NCBI GenBank assembly: GCA_017454585.1
Contig: JAFTCU010000269.1
Coordinates: 1-18,852, forward strand
Direction: 5' to 3'
DNA: 18,852 nucleotides
From: Thermoguttaceae bacterium
GTDB taxonomy: Bacteria; Planctomycetota; Planctomycetia; Pirellulales; Thermoguttaceae
Under the pieces are notes generated by a model. It saw only the letters and a list, made by a program, of their open reading frames with translations. It searched no databases and was not told the DNA's origin. Made by a program: the position numbers and the translations under genes. Shown here one piece after another: positions 1-6,811 of this stretch (the stretch's first letter is position 1; each line of letters starts with the position of its first letter).

Positions 1-415
1 CGATCTCCTTCACGGCGGCGTCGAATTCCTCCTTCGTTTTGGCGTAACGGTAATTGGCGGTCTGGAGTTTCAGCTCGTCGTGGGCCAAATCACGGATCGC
101 GCGGCGGTTCATGGTGAAGTTCACCGCCCGGGCGCTCGGGATCACGCGCACACCCTGCTTTTCGAACTCGTACAAACGCTCGGTACGAATGGCCTCGATC
201 TCCGGGACGATGATGTCAGGCTGGTGCTTTTTGACTGCGGCTTCGAGCGCGTCGCCGTCGAGCATGCTGAAAACCTCGCACTCATCGGCGACCTGCATGG
301 CCGGGGCGCCGGCGTAAGAATCACAAGCGATGACGTACTGCCCCATCCGCTGGGCCGCGATGACGAATTCTTTACCCAGTTCTCCGGAACCGAGAAGAAG
401 GATTTTGTGAATCAT
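1..415 (-). CDS. purT: Formate-dependent phosphoribosylglycinamide formyltransferase 2, N-terminal part (partial)
   Basis: ATP-grasp enzyme that uses formate and ATP to convert GAR to formyl-GAR, the third step of purine synthesis, in the cytoplasm. Only the first 138 codons are present; the gene continues beyond base 1. The start is ATG at 415-413 on the minus strand, with a GGAG-type ribosome site about 8 bases upstream. The translation carries the family landmarks in order: a GSGELGKE nucleotide-binding loop at residues 9-16, APAM near 37-40, SMLDGDAL at 50-57, VPEIEAI at 70-76, and [11 protein letters not shown] at 101-111. These match the PurT/PurK pre-ATP-grasp domain closely, and the spacing is that of PurT rather than PurK. 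The ATP-grasp catalytic domain lies outside the window. It is divergent from the TMEM43-like gene. No convincing promoter was seen; a TAAAAT hexamer upstream lacks a good -35. Confidence 0.95.
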   Translation of the reverse strand, partial: MIHKILLLGSGELGKEFVIAAQRMGQYVIACDSYAGAPAMQVADECEVFSMLDGDALEAAVKKHQPDIIVPEIEAIRTERLYEFEKQGVRVIPSARAVNFTMNRRAIRDLAHDELKLQTANYRYAKTKEEFDAAVKEI

Positions 416-543
416 GGAATACTCTCCGTAAAAATTCTGATTCAATGGGAAAAAAGTTTCAATCTATTTTAACCTGAAATCCCTGAAAAGGAAGGGGGGA
501 GGAAAAAATAAATAAAAAAATTGCAAAATTAGCAGGTTAAATA

Positions 544-572
544 TTGACTCTTTTAAATGTTTTATGTAGAAT
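544..572 (+). promoter_or_regulatory. Sigma70-type promoter of the TMEM43-like gene
   Basis: TTGACT at 544-549 and TAGAAT at 567-572 are separated by exactly 17 bases, in AT-rich DNA, which predicts transcription from about base 579. A TTG that could be read as an in-frame start at 544 coincides with this -35 element, so that codon would not be in the transcript. This supports ATG at 655 as the true start. Confidence 0.7.
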
Positions 573-654
573 AACGTTGAATTTTTTGATCTTGAGAGTT
601 TGGCTGAACGCTAAACGCTCGATTTTTTCCTCTTTTTACGAAAGGCTCCCGCAA

Positions 655-2157
655 ATGGCCGTCACCGAAACTACTACTCAATCCTGGTTTTCCCGTCTGG
701 GTGACTCATTCAAAGGAATCGTAACCGGTTTGATTCTCGTCGTCGCTTCCGTCGTGCTGCTGTTCTGGAATGAAGGACGCACCCTTCACCGTTATCAGGA
801 CCTGGCAGGGGCTGCCGAGGCGTGTGTCCCGGTAACTATTGACTCGGTAAATCCCGAAAATAATGGCAAACCCGTTTATTTGACCGGCGAGATGAAAACT
901 GAAGAAGTTCTTACCGACTCGGCTTTTCCGGCCGTTTCCGTAAACGGGCTTAAACTTCGCCGCACGGTGGAAATGTACCAGTGGCAGGAAAATGAATCCA
1001 CTAAAACCCAGAAAAAAATCGGCGGCAGTGAAGAAACCGTGACGACGTACAGTTACTCGAAAGTTTGGTCCGAGCAGCCGATCGACTCCTCAAGTTTCAA
1101 AGAAGCCGGGCACGACAATCCGGCGTCGATGGATCTGGAATCCGAAGAAAACGACGCTACAACTGCCACGATTGGCGTCTTCAACGCTGCGGCCCTCATT
1201 CCCCTCAAAAACGACTCGAAGACGTTCGTCGTGAAAACGCCGGAAGAAAAAGCCAAAGAAGCCACCGCTGCTGAAAACGCCGCTCCGGTCGAAGACTCCG
1301 CTCCGGCTCCTGCTGAAAATGCCTCTCCCGCCGAAGAAAAACCCGCGGAATCCACCGCTACGGCTGGAACTGAGGAAACCGTATCCGCCGCACCTGCCGA
1401 AGTGACCGTTGAGGAAGCGGTCGAGGCTCCGGCAGAAGTCAAAACGGAGGAAGCGGTCGAGGCTCCGGCAGAAGTCAAAGCTGAAGAAACCGTCGAAACT
1501 CCGGCAGAAGTCAAGGCTGAAGAAACCGTCGAAACTCCGGCAGAAGTCAAAGCTGAAGAAACCGTCGAAACTCCGGCAGAAGTCAAGGCTGAAGAAAAGA
1601 CCGAGGCGAAAACCGAAACCAAAGACGCTGACCTTCCGGAAGGATTTCAGTATTTCAATAAGGGTTACTACCGCGGCAAGAACCCTGCCATTCCGGAAAT
1701 TGGCGACTTGAAAGTCTCATTCGAGTATGTTCCGAACGGAAACGTGAGCGTAGTCGCCGGTCAACAGGATGACCAACTGATCGAATGGCAATCGAAAAAC
1801 GGAACGGTTGTTCTTCTGAAACCTGGAACCATCGCGCAGGATAAGATGTTCGCAGACGCCCAGCAGGCTAACAAAACGATGGGCTGGATCCTTCGTGGTA
1901 TCGGCGCGTTTTTGATGTTCATCGGTTTCAATATGATTTTCAAGCCGCTCTCCGTGATTGCGGATGTTCTGCCGATTCTTGGAAATCTGGTCGGAGGCGC
2001 AACAGGCATCGTGGCGTTCATTCTGGCGCTTTCCGGGTCCTGCCTCACGATCGGTATCGCCTGGCTCTACTACCGCCCGTTAATTGGAGTTCCCCTCGTG
2101 ATCGCCGCAATCCTTTTGTTCTTTTGGGCATTTGCTTTCGGCAAGAAAAAGAACTAA
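655..2157 (+). CDS. TMEM43-family membrane protein with a repetitive acidic insert
   Basis: A 500-residue membrane protein of the TMEM43 (DUF1625) family; the bacterial function is not established. ATG 655 is chosen because AAAGG lies 9 bases upstream and the mapped promoter excludes earlier starts. One membrane segment at about residues 20-40 is followed by the family's WNEGR motif. A soluble domain contains a W-x(3)-I-x(3)-F-x(3)-GHDNP segment near residues 145-160. The C-terminal ~95 residues hold three or four hydrophobic segments with IFKPLSVIADVLPILG, the family's closing pattern. The soluble domain is interrupted at about residues 196-326 by a Glu/Ala/Pro/Val-rich stretch containing 12-residue tandem repeats, and the family pattern resumes afterwards with IPEIGDLKVSFEYV and SVVAGQ. 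The insert is not usual for the family. The gene stands alone: it has its own promoter and is closed by a strong terminator. Confidence 0.88.
   Translation: MAVTETTTQSWFSRLGDSFKGIVTGLILVVASVVLLFWNEGRTLHRYQDLAGAAEACVPVTIDSVNPENNGKPVYLTGEMKTEEVLTDSAFPAVSVNGLKLRRTVEMYQWQENESTKTQKKIGGSEETVTTYSYSKVWSEQPIDSSSFKEAGHDNPASMDLESEENDATTATIGVFNAAALIPLKNDSKTFVVKTPEEKAKEATAAENAAPVEDSAPAPAENASPAEEKPAESTATAGTEETVSAAPAEVTVEEAVEAPAEVKTEEAVEAPAEVKAEETVETPAEVKAEETVETPAEVKAEETVETPAEVKAEEKTEAKTETKDADLPEGFQYFNKGYYRGKNPAIPEIGDLKVSFEYVPNGNVSVVAGQQDDQLIEWQSKNGTVVLLKPGTIAQDKMFADAQQANKTMGWILRGIGAFLMFIGFNMIFKPLSVIADVLPILGNLVGGATGIVAFILALSGSCLTIGIAWLYYRPLIGVPLVIAAILLFFWAFAFGKKKN
1399..1605 (+). repeat. 36-bp tandem repeats inside the TMEM43-like gene
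   Basis: Five full copies (1399-1434, 1435-1470, 1471-1506, 1507-1542, 1543-1578) and a partial sixth (1579-1605) of a 36-bp unit encode a 12-residue motif of the type EVKAEETVETPA. Copies 3 and 5 are identical. Copy 4 differs from them by one A/G change, and that variant recurs in the partial copy 6, so the last four copies read as a duplicated 72-bp pair. The first two copies are more diverged. The unit is a multiple of three, so copy-number change keeps the frame. Confidence 0.95.
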
Positions 2158-2176
2158 CCTTGCGCCTGATCAAAGG

Positions 2177-2249
2177 CTGAATCAACGTTGATTTCAGAAA
2201 GTTTTTGAGCGAGGCCGGTCTGAATAGGCCCCTCCTCAAAAACTTTTTT
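2177..2249 (+). terminator. Compound hairpin terminator after the TMEM43-like gene
   Basis: A perfect 12-bp stem pairs 2198-2209 (AAAGTTTTTGAG) with 2235-2246 (CTCAAAAACTTT), extended inward by GAGG/CCTC pairing, and is followed by a T-run at 2244-2249. Just before it, 2180-2193 is a perfect 14-bp palindrome (AATCAACGTTGATT) that can form a second small hairpin. The site lies between convergent genes. Read from the minus strand the stem is the same but the U-tract is weak, so it works best for the plus-strand gene. Confidence 0.8.
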
Positions 2250-2267
2250 AATTTCCCTGAGACAAAA

Positions 2268-2543
2268 TCAGTTTAAATAGATCTCACACGTTTTGAAATC
2301 GATCTCCCAGTTCCCATCCTGGCTGAATTCCCAGAGGTACTCTTCCCACCGGGCACTCCACCATTCCTCAAAATTTTTCTGAGTCTCTGCCATATCAGCA
2401 AGTACCCGTTCATACAGCGCGGCGTTTTGGTTCGGATCAACGGTCGGAAAGAGTTCTTTCAGCGCGTTCAGACGCTCAAAGATTTTCTGGATCTCATCCC
2501 GTTCTTCCGATGTGACTTTTCCAACGACTTTTCGGTTTTCCAT
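2268..2543 (-). CDS. Small acidic protein resembling the CXXX-repeat peptide modification system protein
   Basis: A 91-residue soluble protein with no signal peptide or membrane segment. The start is ATG at 2543-2541, with GAGGG (complement of 2549-2553) at good spacing. The sequence opens with VGKVTSEERDEIQKIFERLNALKEL, continues with LYERVLADM and FEEWWSARWEEYLW, and ends with NWEIDFKTCEIYLN. From memory this order (T-x-EERDEI-x3-FER-x-NAL-x-EL, then LYE-x2-VADMG, WW, WEIDF-x-TCEIYL) matches the small accessory family encoded next to radical-SAM maturases and Cys-x3 repeat peptides in gut Firmicutes and Bacteroidetes. No maturase or Cys-repeat peptide lies in this window, so if the assignment is right it is an orphan. 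It follows the Tat-secreted protein gene on the same strand, but a terminator-like hairpin lies between them. The assignment was not checked by search. Confidence 0.55.
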   Translation of the reverse strand: MENRKVVGKVTSEERDEIQKIFERLNALKELFPTVDPNQNAALYERVLADMAETQKNFEEWWSARWEEYLWEFSQDGNWEIDFKTCEIYLN

Positions 2544-2568
2544 TTTATCCCTCGTTTGAATTTTCAGG

Positions 2569-2612
2569 AAAAAAGGGAGTAATGGGGGATCATATCATCT
2601 CCCAAAACTCCC
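2569..2612 (-). terminator. Rho-independent terminator of the secreted TIM-barrel gene
   Basis: Read on the minus strand, GGGAGT (complement of 2607-2612) pairs with ACTCCC (complement of 2575-2580), with further pairing of TGGG/CCCA and GAT/ATC inside. The stem is followed by six U residues (complement of 2569-2574). It lies between the TIM-barrel gene and the 91-residue gene and should reduce or stop readthrough into the latter. Confidence 0.7.
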
Positions 2613-2655
2613 ATTTTCAACATAGGCGCGTTTTGCCGTTTGTTAGAATCGTCAA

Positions 2656-3486
2656 TTAACCGTGGATCCGTTTCCAGGCTTTCATGGATTCATCAGCGGC
2701 CACCAGACGGTCAACGCCGGCTTCGTATTCAAGCGTGTAGGCTTCCACTCCACCGATGGTTTCAAGAAGTTCAAACACAAGCGGCCAATCCACGCGGCCC
2801 TTGGGATCGCCGAGAACCAGTCCGTCGCTTTCCTTGACGTGCACCGTCTTGGAGCGGCCGGGGTACTTTTTGATGAGCTTCGCGTAGTCGGCGCCTTTGT
2901 TGCAGCAGTGACCCAGGTCGATCTGCATGATGACGTCCTGGCACGAGTTGTCGGCGAAAACTTCCCAGCTGGAACGGCCGTCTTCCGTGATGAGATTGAA
3001 GTCCGGCTGATGCGCGTGGTAACCGACGTACATGCCCGCCTCACGAGCGATCGCGGAGGCTTCGGTGAACTTTTTGCCTGCTTCTGCCCAGCCTTCAGCG
3101 CCGTCATTGTGCATGCCCGGGCAAATGATGTACTTCGCGCCGAGGATCTGGTGGTCCTCAATGGTCTTCTTCAGATTGTCAAGATTATCGATTCCGCCGC
3201 GGCCCGTGTGGGTTCCAAAGCAGATGAGGCCGTATTTGTCCTGCAGTTTGCGCAGTTCTTCGACCGGACGGGGGTAACCGGCGTAATCAACGCCTTTGTA
3301 GCCCATTTCGGCCACTTTGGCAAGCGTACCTTCTGGGTCTTTGCCGAAATAACCGCCCACAGTGTACATCTGGAGGTAGAGCGGCTTGGTTTTATCGGGG
3401 TCGTACGCTTTGACCTGGATGCCGGAGGCGACCACTGCGGCAGCTCCGAGACCCATTTTCATGAAATCACGGCGAGAAAGAGTCAT
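2656..3486 (-). CDS. Tat-exported sugar phosphate isomerase/epimerase-like TIM-barrel protein
   Basis: A 276-residue protein of the xylose-isomerase-like TIM-barrel family (AP endonuclease 2 superfamily), probably acting on a sugar or inositol-type substrate outside the cytoplasmic membrane. ATG 3486 is chosen because GAGGAG (complement of 3494-3499) sits 7 bases upstream; an ATG five codons earlier would overlap this site. The N-terminus has a twin-arginine motif, SRRDFMK at residues 4-10, then an Ala-rich hydrophobic stretch and a likely VKA cleavage site at about residue 26. Barrel landmarks follow: GTHTG 91-95, GYHAH 155-159, IDLGH 189-193, HVKE 216-219, VDW 232-234 and TLEYE 251-255. These supply the usual Glu/Asp/His metal ligands, so it looks catalytically intact. 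Length is normal for the family. The substrate cannot be told from sequence. It has its own promoter and terminator. Confidence 0.88.
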   Translation of the reverse strand: MTLSRRDFMKMGLGAAAVVASGIQVKAYDPDKTKPLYLQMYTVGGYFGKDPEGTLAKVAEMGYKGVDYAGYPRPVEELRKLQDKYGLICFGTHTGRGGIDNLDNLKKTIEDHQILGAKYIICPGMHNDGAEGWAEAGKKFTEASAIAREAGMYVGYHAHQPDFNLITEDGRSSWEVFADNSCQDVIMQIDLGHCCNKGADYAKLIKKYPGRSKTVHVKESDGLVLGDPKGRVDWPLVFELLETIGGVEAYTLEYEAGVDRLVAADESMKAWKRIHG

Positions 3487-3564
3487 TTTTAATCTCCTCA
3501 AAAGGTTTGGGGTAAAAGGGGTGGAAGACGAAATTACAGAACATCTTCCCGTTCAATTTTACCT

Positions 3565-3593
3565 ATTATAAACTTTTTTTTACCCTTTTTCAA
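3565..3593 (-). promoter_or_regulatory. Near-consensus sigma70 promoter of the TIM-barrel gene
   Basis: On the minus strand TTGAAA (complement of 3588-3593) and a perfect TATAAT (complement of 3565-3570) are separated by exactly 17 bases. Predicted transcription starts near 3558, leaving a leader of about 70 bases. This is the strongest promoter-like match in the window. Confidence 0.8.
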
Positions 3594-3610
3594 GGACCAC
3601 GAGGAAAAAA

Positions 3611-3650
3611 TTCCCAAGTTTTCCCAAGATTTCCCAAAAATTTTCAAGAT
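3611..3650. repeat. 10-bp phased direct repeats upstream of the minus-strand promoter
   Basis: Four consecutive 10-bp units, TTCCCAAGTT, TTCCCAAGAT, TTCCCAAAAA and TTTTCAAGAT, start at 3611, 3621, 3631 and 3641; a fifth, weaker unit follows at 3651. On the minus strand they lie at about -53 to -92 from the predicted start of the TIM-barrel transcript, all on the same helical face. They may be curved A-tract DNA, an UP-like element or a protein-binding array; which one is not evident. Confidence 0.6.
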
Positions 3651-3687
3651 TTTCATCCCGCCCCCTATAAAAAAACGAAAAACCGCA

Positions 3688-3693
3688 TATAAT
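3688..3693 (+). promoter_or_regulatory. Possible -10 element for the ABC transporter operon
   Basis: A perfect TATAAT hexamer lies at 3688-3693, upstream of the ABC ATPase gene, in AT-rich DNA. No recognisable -35 occurs 16-18 bases upstream and there is no TGn extension, so the call is weak. If used, the inverted-repeat element at 3703-3836 would be transcribed in the 5' leader. Confidence 0.3.
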
Positions 3694-3702
3694 AAAGAGA
3701 AT

Positions 3703-3836
3703 GAATAATGAATAACGAATAACGAATAATGAGGCGGGAGTTTTCGCAGATTCGCCTCCCCTTTCCCAAAGCAAAAGTCTTGGGGAGGCGCCCTCCTCAT
3801 CTCATTTCATTATTCGTTATTCGTTATTCATTATTC
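3703..3836. repeat. Structured intergenic element: perfect 30-bp inverted repeat with inner stem
   Basis: The arm at 3703-3732 is the exact reverse complement of 3807-3836 (30 of 30 bases), with 74 bases between them. Each arm is itself a tandem array of 7-bp units (GAATAAT/GAATAAC; TTATTCG/TTATTCA on the other arm). Inside the loop, CGCCTCCCC at 3753-3761 pairs perfectly with GGGGAGGCG at 3782-3790. The element lies between divergent genes and no protein is encoded in it. The form is like a MITE/REP-type dispersed element or a cruciform-forming sequence; only one copy is present in this window. Confidence 0.85.
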
Positions 3837-3881
3837 GTTCCTCATTTTTCCTCCCCTCATCATTCACAGGAAAAACCGCTT

Positions 3882-4775
3882 ATGGCTGAAGTCGTCGTTG
3901 AAACAAGAAACCTGACCAAAATATACCGCGATTTTTGGGGAAGACGCAAGGTTCACGCTCTAAAATCTCTCGATCTGGAAATCAATCAGGGCGAAATCTT
4001 CGGTTTGCTCGGTCCTAACGGCTCTGGAAAGACTACCACGATCAAGCTCCTCCTTGGCCTTCTTTTCCCGAGTGAAGGTGAAGCGCTCATTTTCGGCAAA
4101 AACGCTTCCGATGTACGCCGAAACGAAAGAATTGGCTACCTGCCGGAAGAATCCTATCTCTATAAATTCCTGAATGCCGAGGAAACCCTCGATTTTTACG
4201 GCAAGCTGTTCCACATCCCCGCGGCGGTGCGCCGTCAGAGGGCGAACGACCTGTTGGAAATGGTTGGCCTGACATACGCCAAAAAACGCCAGCTCAAAGA
4301 ATACTCGAAAGGTATGGTTCGTCGTGTAGGTCTGGCCCAGGCATTAATTAATGACCCCGACGTCGTCATTCTGGACGAACCCACCTCCGGTCTTGACCCG
4401 ATCGGAACACGCGACATGAAAGACCTGATCCTGGACCTGAAGAAGCAGGGGAAAACGGTTCTGATGTGCAGTCACCTGCTGGCCGACGTACAGGACGTGT
4501 GCGACCGAATCGGGATCCTGTTCCAGGGCGAGCTGAAAGAGATCGGCCGAGTGGATACGCTCTTGACCGTGAAGGACACGACGGACATTCAAACCAGCAC
4601 CCTGCCCGAGGCGGCGATCGATGAAATTCGCGAGGTCGTAAAAAAGTACGGCGGAGAAGTAAAATCCATCGGAAACACGCGCACAACCCTCGAAGACCTG
4701 TTCCTGCGCATCGTCGAAGAGAGCAAGCAGCACCCCGGCCGCCGCGCTCATGGAGGTGACTCGAATGGTAATTGA
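3882..4775 (+). CDS. ABC transporter ATP-binding protein
   Basis: A 297-residue cytoplasmic ATPase that would energise the membrane protein encoded next. ATG 3882 follows AGGAAA at 3868-3873 and gives the normal N-terminus of the family ([10 protein letters not shown]). Longer readings would translate the inverted-repeat element and are rejected. Visible motifs are Walker A GPNGSGKT (44-51), a signature loop of the form YSKGM (141-145), Walker B VVILDE (161-166) with D-loop SGLDP, and the switch His in CSH (196-198). In place of the canonical Q-loop it has IGYLPEE (84-90), common in the CcmA/NatA-like exporter subgroup. A C-terminal extension after residue ~220 is typical of that subgroup. 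The last 11 bases overlap the permease start, implying coupled translation. Substrate unknown; the EpsI-like gene downstream hints at a surface polymer or protein-export role. Confidence 0.93.
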   Translation: MAEVVVETRNLTKIYRDFWGRRKVHALKSLDLEINQGEIFGLLGPNGSGKTTTIKLLLGLLFPSEGEALIFGKNASDVRRNERIGYLPEESYLYKFLNAEETLDFYGKLFHIPAAVRRQRANDLLEMVGLTYAKKRQLKEYSKGMVRRVGLAQALINDPDVVILDEPTSGLDPIGTRDMKDLILDLKKQGKTVLMCSHLLADVQDVCDRIGILFQGELKEIGRVDTLLTVKDTTDIQTSTLPEAAIDEIREVVKKYGGEVKSIGNTRTTLEDLFLRIVEESKQHPGRRAHGGDSNGN

Positions 4776-6750
4776 GGAAAATGTTCCGAGTATTTTTGAG
4801 TGGTTTCCCAAAGCTGCGCTGGATTGGGCGATCCTCGTCCTGATTTTCTTCCTGCTGCTCGGGTTCCTGGGAATGCTTTTTTCGGGTCTGCGCCTTGGGC
4901 CGGCCAATGCGTTTAAACTCGTGATGAAAACCGCGAGTCAAACGATTCGGGACATTTTTTCCGTTTCGTTCAGGACGATCTGGACTCTCGGGACCTTAAC
5001 GTTCAAAGAAGCCCTTCGACGAAAAATCGTCGTGGTTTTCATCATTTTTGTCCTGATCGTGCTTTTTGCGGGAATGTTCCTTGACCCGACCAGCCCACAT
5101 CCCGCTCAACTGTATGTGGATTTCATTTTCAGCACGACCGCCTACCTCACGATCGGGCTGATGCTCCTTTTGACGGCTTTCAGCCTTCCCGCCGATTTCA
5201 AGAATAAAACCATTCACACGGTGGTCACGAAACCGGTCCTCATCTCGGAAATCATTCTGGGGCGCGTGCTTGGTTTTGTGCTGCTAGGCACGATGCTTCT
5301 GGTCCCGATGGGGCTGGTGAGCTACGGGTTCGTGATCCGCAGCCAGGCGCATACGCACACGGTCCCGGACGGTCTGACGCAGGACAAAACCAACCCGGCA
5401 CTGGAACGGGGTGTGACCTCTAACGAGCGGGAACACCGCCACGAGATCGTTTTCGACAAAGAAAACCAGGTCGTACATCTCACTCCAACGCACGACCACA
5501 CGCACGAGATCACAGTCCGTGAAGGAAAGGACGGAGAGCGGCATTTTACGCTCAGCCAGCCGGTTGACATGTATAAAGCCCGCGTCGTTCAGTACGGCGA
5601 CATCGGCTACCTGGACCAGAAAGGGATCGTTTCCTCGAAGGGCGTAAACGTCGGCGACGAGTGGGAGTACCGCAGTTTCATCGCCGGGAACACCGATGCG
5701 GCCTTCATCTGGCAGTTCGAAAACATCACCCCCGCCTCGCTGGTGGACGATGCCCTCCAGTTTGAGTTCACGCAGGAAGTTTTCCGCACGCACAAAGGGA
5801 TCATCTCCCGCCAGATCATCGGAGCATTCTATATCCGTAACCCGGAAACGGGCCTGATGCTCGAAGTGGAGATTTTCCAGTCGAAAGAAGGCGGTACCTC
5901 CATCTTCCGTGTTCCCCGAACCATTAATATCAGTGCGGACAAGATGAACCTGAAATCCTCCCAGCGGAATCCAAACGGGACAAGCGGCTCACGGGCCAGC
6001 GCCGTTTCCGTGCAAATCGCGCGGCAGGGCGGCGAGCTTCAGTCTTACCCGCCGGAGGATAAACTGAATATCGGCGGCGCGAACCGTGCCGAGTTTGACC
6101 TTTTCAAAGACTTCGTCGCTCCGCAGTCCAGCATGTTCGATGACAAAGGCCGTGAGATCGTGCGGCAAAATGTGATCGAGGTCTGGGTCAAATGCCTTGA
6201 ACGCGGTCAGTACTTCGGAGCGGCCAAACCCGATATGTATCTGCGGCGCGCGGACGCCTCGTTCGCGTGGAACTTCTTCAAAGGGTACATGGGGATTTGG
6301 TTCCAGATGGTCATGATTTCGATGTACGGCGTGATTTTCAGTACGTTCCTCTCGACTCCCGTAACGGTCATGGCAACGTTTTTCGTTGCGCTTGGTGGTT
6401 ACTTCCACCGATTCGTGGCGGCGATGGGAGCGCAAAACGTTGAAGGGGGCGGCCCTTTTGAAGCGGCCATCCGCCTGTTCCGGCAAGACAATATGACGAT
6501 CGACCTCGACATGAACGCGGGTGAGACCATCCTCGCGAAAATGTTTGATACCGTGTTCCATACGTTCATCCGGTTCCTCTCAAATCTTGTCCCTGCGTTC
6601 GATTCGTTCGACACTTCGGCCTATGTGGCGCAGGGGTTCAATATTTCGTTCAATACCGTATTGATAAACCTTTGTACAGTACTGGGTTACGCGGTACCAC
6701 TTTACGTTTTGGGTTATATCTGCCTGAAAATGAGGGAAATCGAGCGGTAA
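4765..6750 (+). CDS. ABC-2-type transporter permease with a large His-rich extracytoplasmic domain
   Basis: A 661-residue membrane partner of the preceding ATPase. ATG 4765 is preferred over ATG 4750 because the strong site GGAGG (4752-4756) lies 8 bases before it. Hydrophobic segments are at about residues 20-40, 88-106, 120-141, 164-190, 510-550 and 625-655. The segment around 74-106 ([11 protein letters not shown] before a TM) and 140-170 ([14 protein letters not shown]) is the usual permease pattern of planctomycete ABC-2/NosY-like proteins. Between about 192 and 505 lies a soluble domain, probably outside the membrane. It is much larger than in ordinary ABC-2 permeases and contains a His cluster at 196-260 (HTHT, HRH, HDHTH). 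No recognisable enzymatic domain was seen in it. The ATPase, permease and EpsI-like genes are closely spaced and probably form one operon. Confidence 0.85.
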   Translation: MVIEENVPSIFEWFPKAALDWAILVLIFFLLLGFLGMLFSGLRLGPANAFKLVMKTASQTIRDIFSVSFRTIWTLGTLTFKEALRRKIVVVFIIFVLIVLFAGMFLDPTSPHPAQLYVDFIFSTTAYLTIGLMLLLTAFSLPADFKNKTIHTVVTKPVLISEIILGRVLGFVLLGTMLLVPMGLVSYGFVIRSQAHTHTVPDGLTQDKTNPALERGVTSNEREHRHEIVFDKENQVVHLTPTHDHTHEITVREGKDGERHFTLSQPVDMYKARVVQYGDIGYLDQKGIVSSKGVNVGDEWEYRSFIAGNTDAAFIWQFENITPASLVDDALQFEFTQEVFRTHKGIISRQIIGAFYIRNPETGLMLEVEIFQSKEGGTSIFRVPRTINISADKMNLKSSQRNPNGTSGSRASAVSVQIARQGGELQSYPPEDKLNIGGANRAEFDLFKDFVAPQSSMFDDKGREIVRQNVIEVWVKCLERGQYFGAAKPDMYLRRADASFAWNFFKGYMGIWFQMVMISMYGVIFSTFLSTPVTVMATFFVALGGYFHRFVAAMGAQNVEGGGPFEAAIRLFRQDNMTIDLDMNAGETILAKMFDTVFHTFIRFLSNLVPAFDSFDTSAYVAQGFNISFNTVLINLCTVLGYAVPLYVLGYICLKMREIER

Positions 6751-6811
6751 CAGGCGCACCTCGCCTCCGGTTTGGGTTTCCTGGTTTCCTACGAACAAAA
6801 AGAGGTTTTTA

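Noticed and set aside
416..480. Promoter for purT
   Set aside because: A TAAAAT hexamer on the minus strand is present, but no -35 better than three of six matches occurs at 16-18 bases, so it is not called.
544..654. N-terminal extension of the TMEM43-like protein from TTG 544
   Set aside because: The TTG is part of the -35 element of a TTGACT-N17-TAGAAT promoter, and the ATG at 655 has a ribosome site and gives the normal family start.
1053..1622. Minus-strand frame rich in Ser/Ala repeats
   Set aside because: It is the antisense reading of the 36-bp coding repeats in the TMEM43-like gene.
2544..2655. A Cys-x3 repeat precursor peptide next to the 91-residue protein
   Set aside because: The only short frame there, about 18 codons, has no cysteine and overlaps the terminator hairpin.
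2662..3492. Long plus-strand frame of 276 codons opposite the TIM-barrel gene
   Set aside because: The minus strand has a full family match, Tat motif, ribosome site, promoter and terminator; the plus frame resembles nothing.
3729..3881. N-terminal extension of the ABC ATPase from ATG 3729
   Set aside because: It would translate the inverted-repeat element into a Phe/Ser/Tyr-rich peptide unlike any ABC ATPase; ATG 3882 has a ribosome site and family-like N-terminus.
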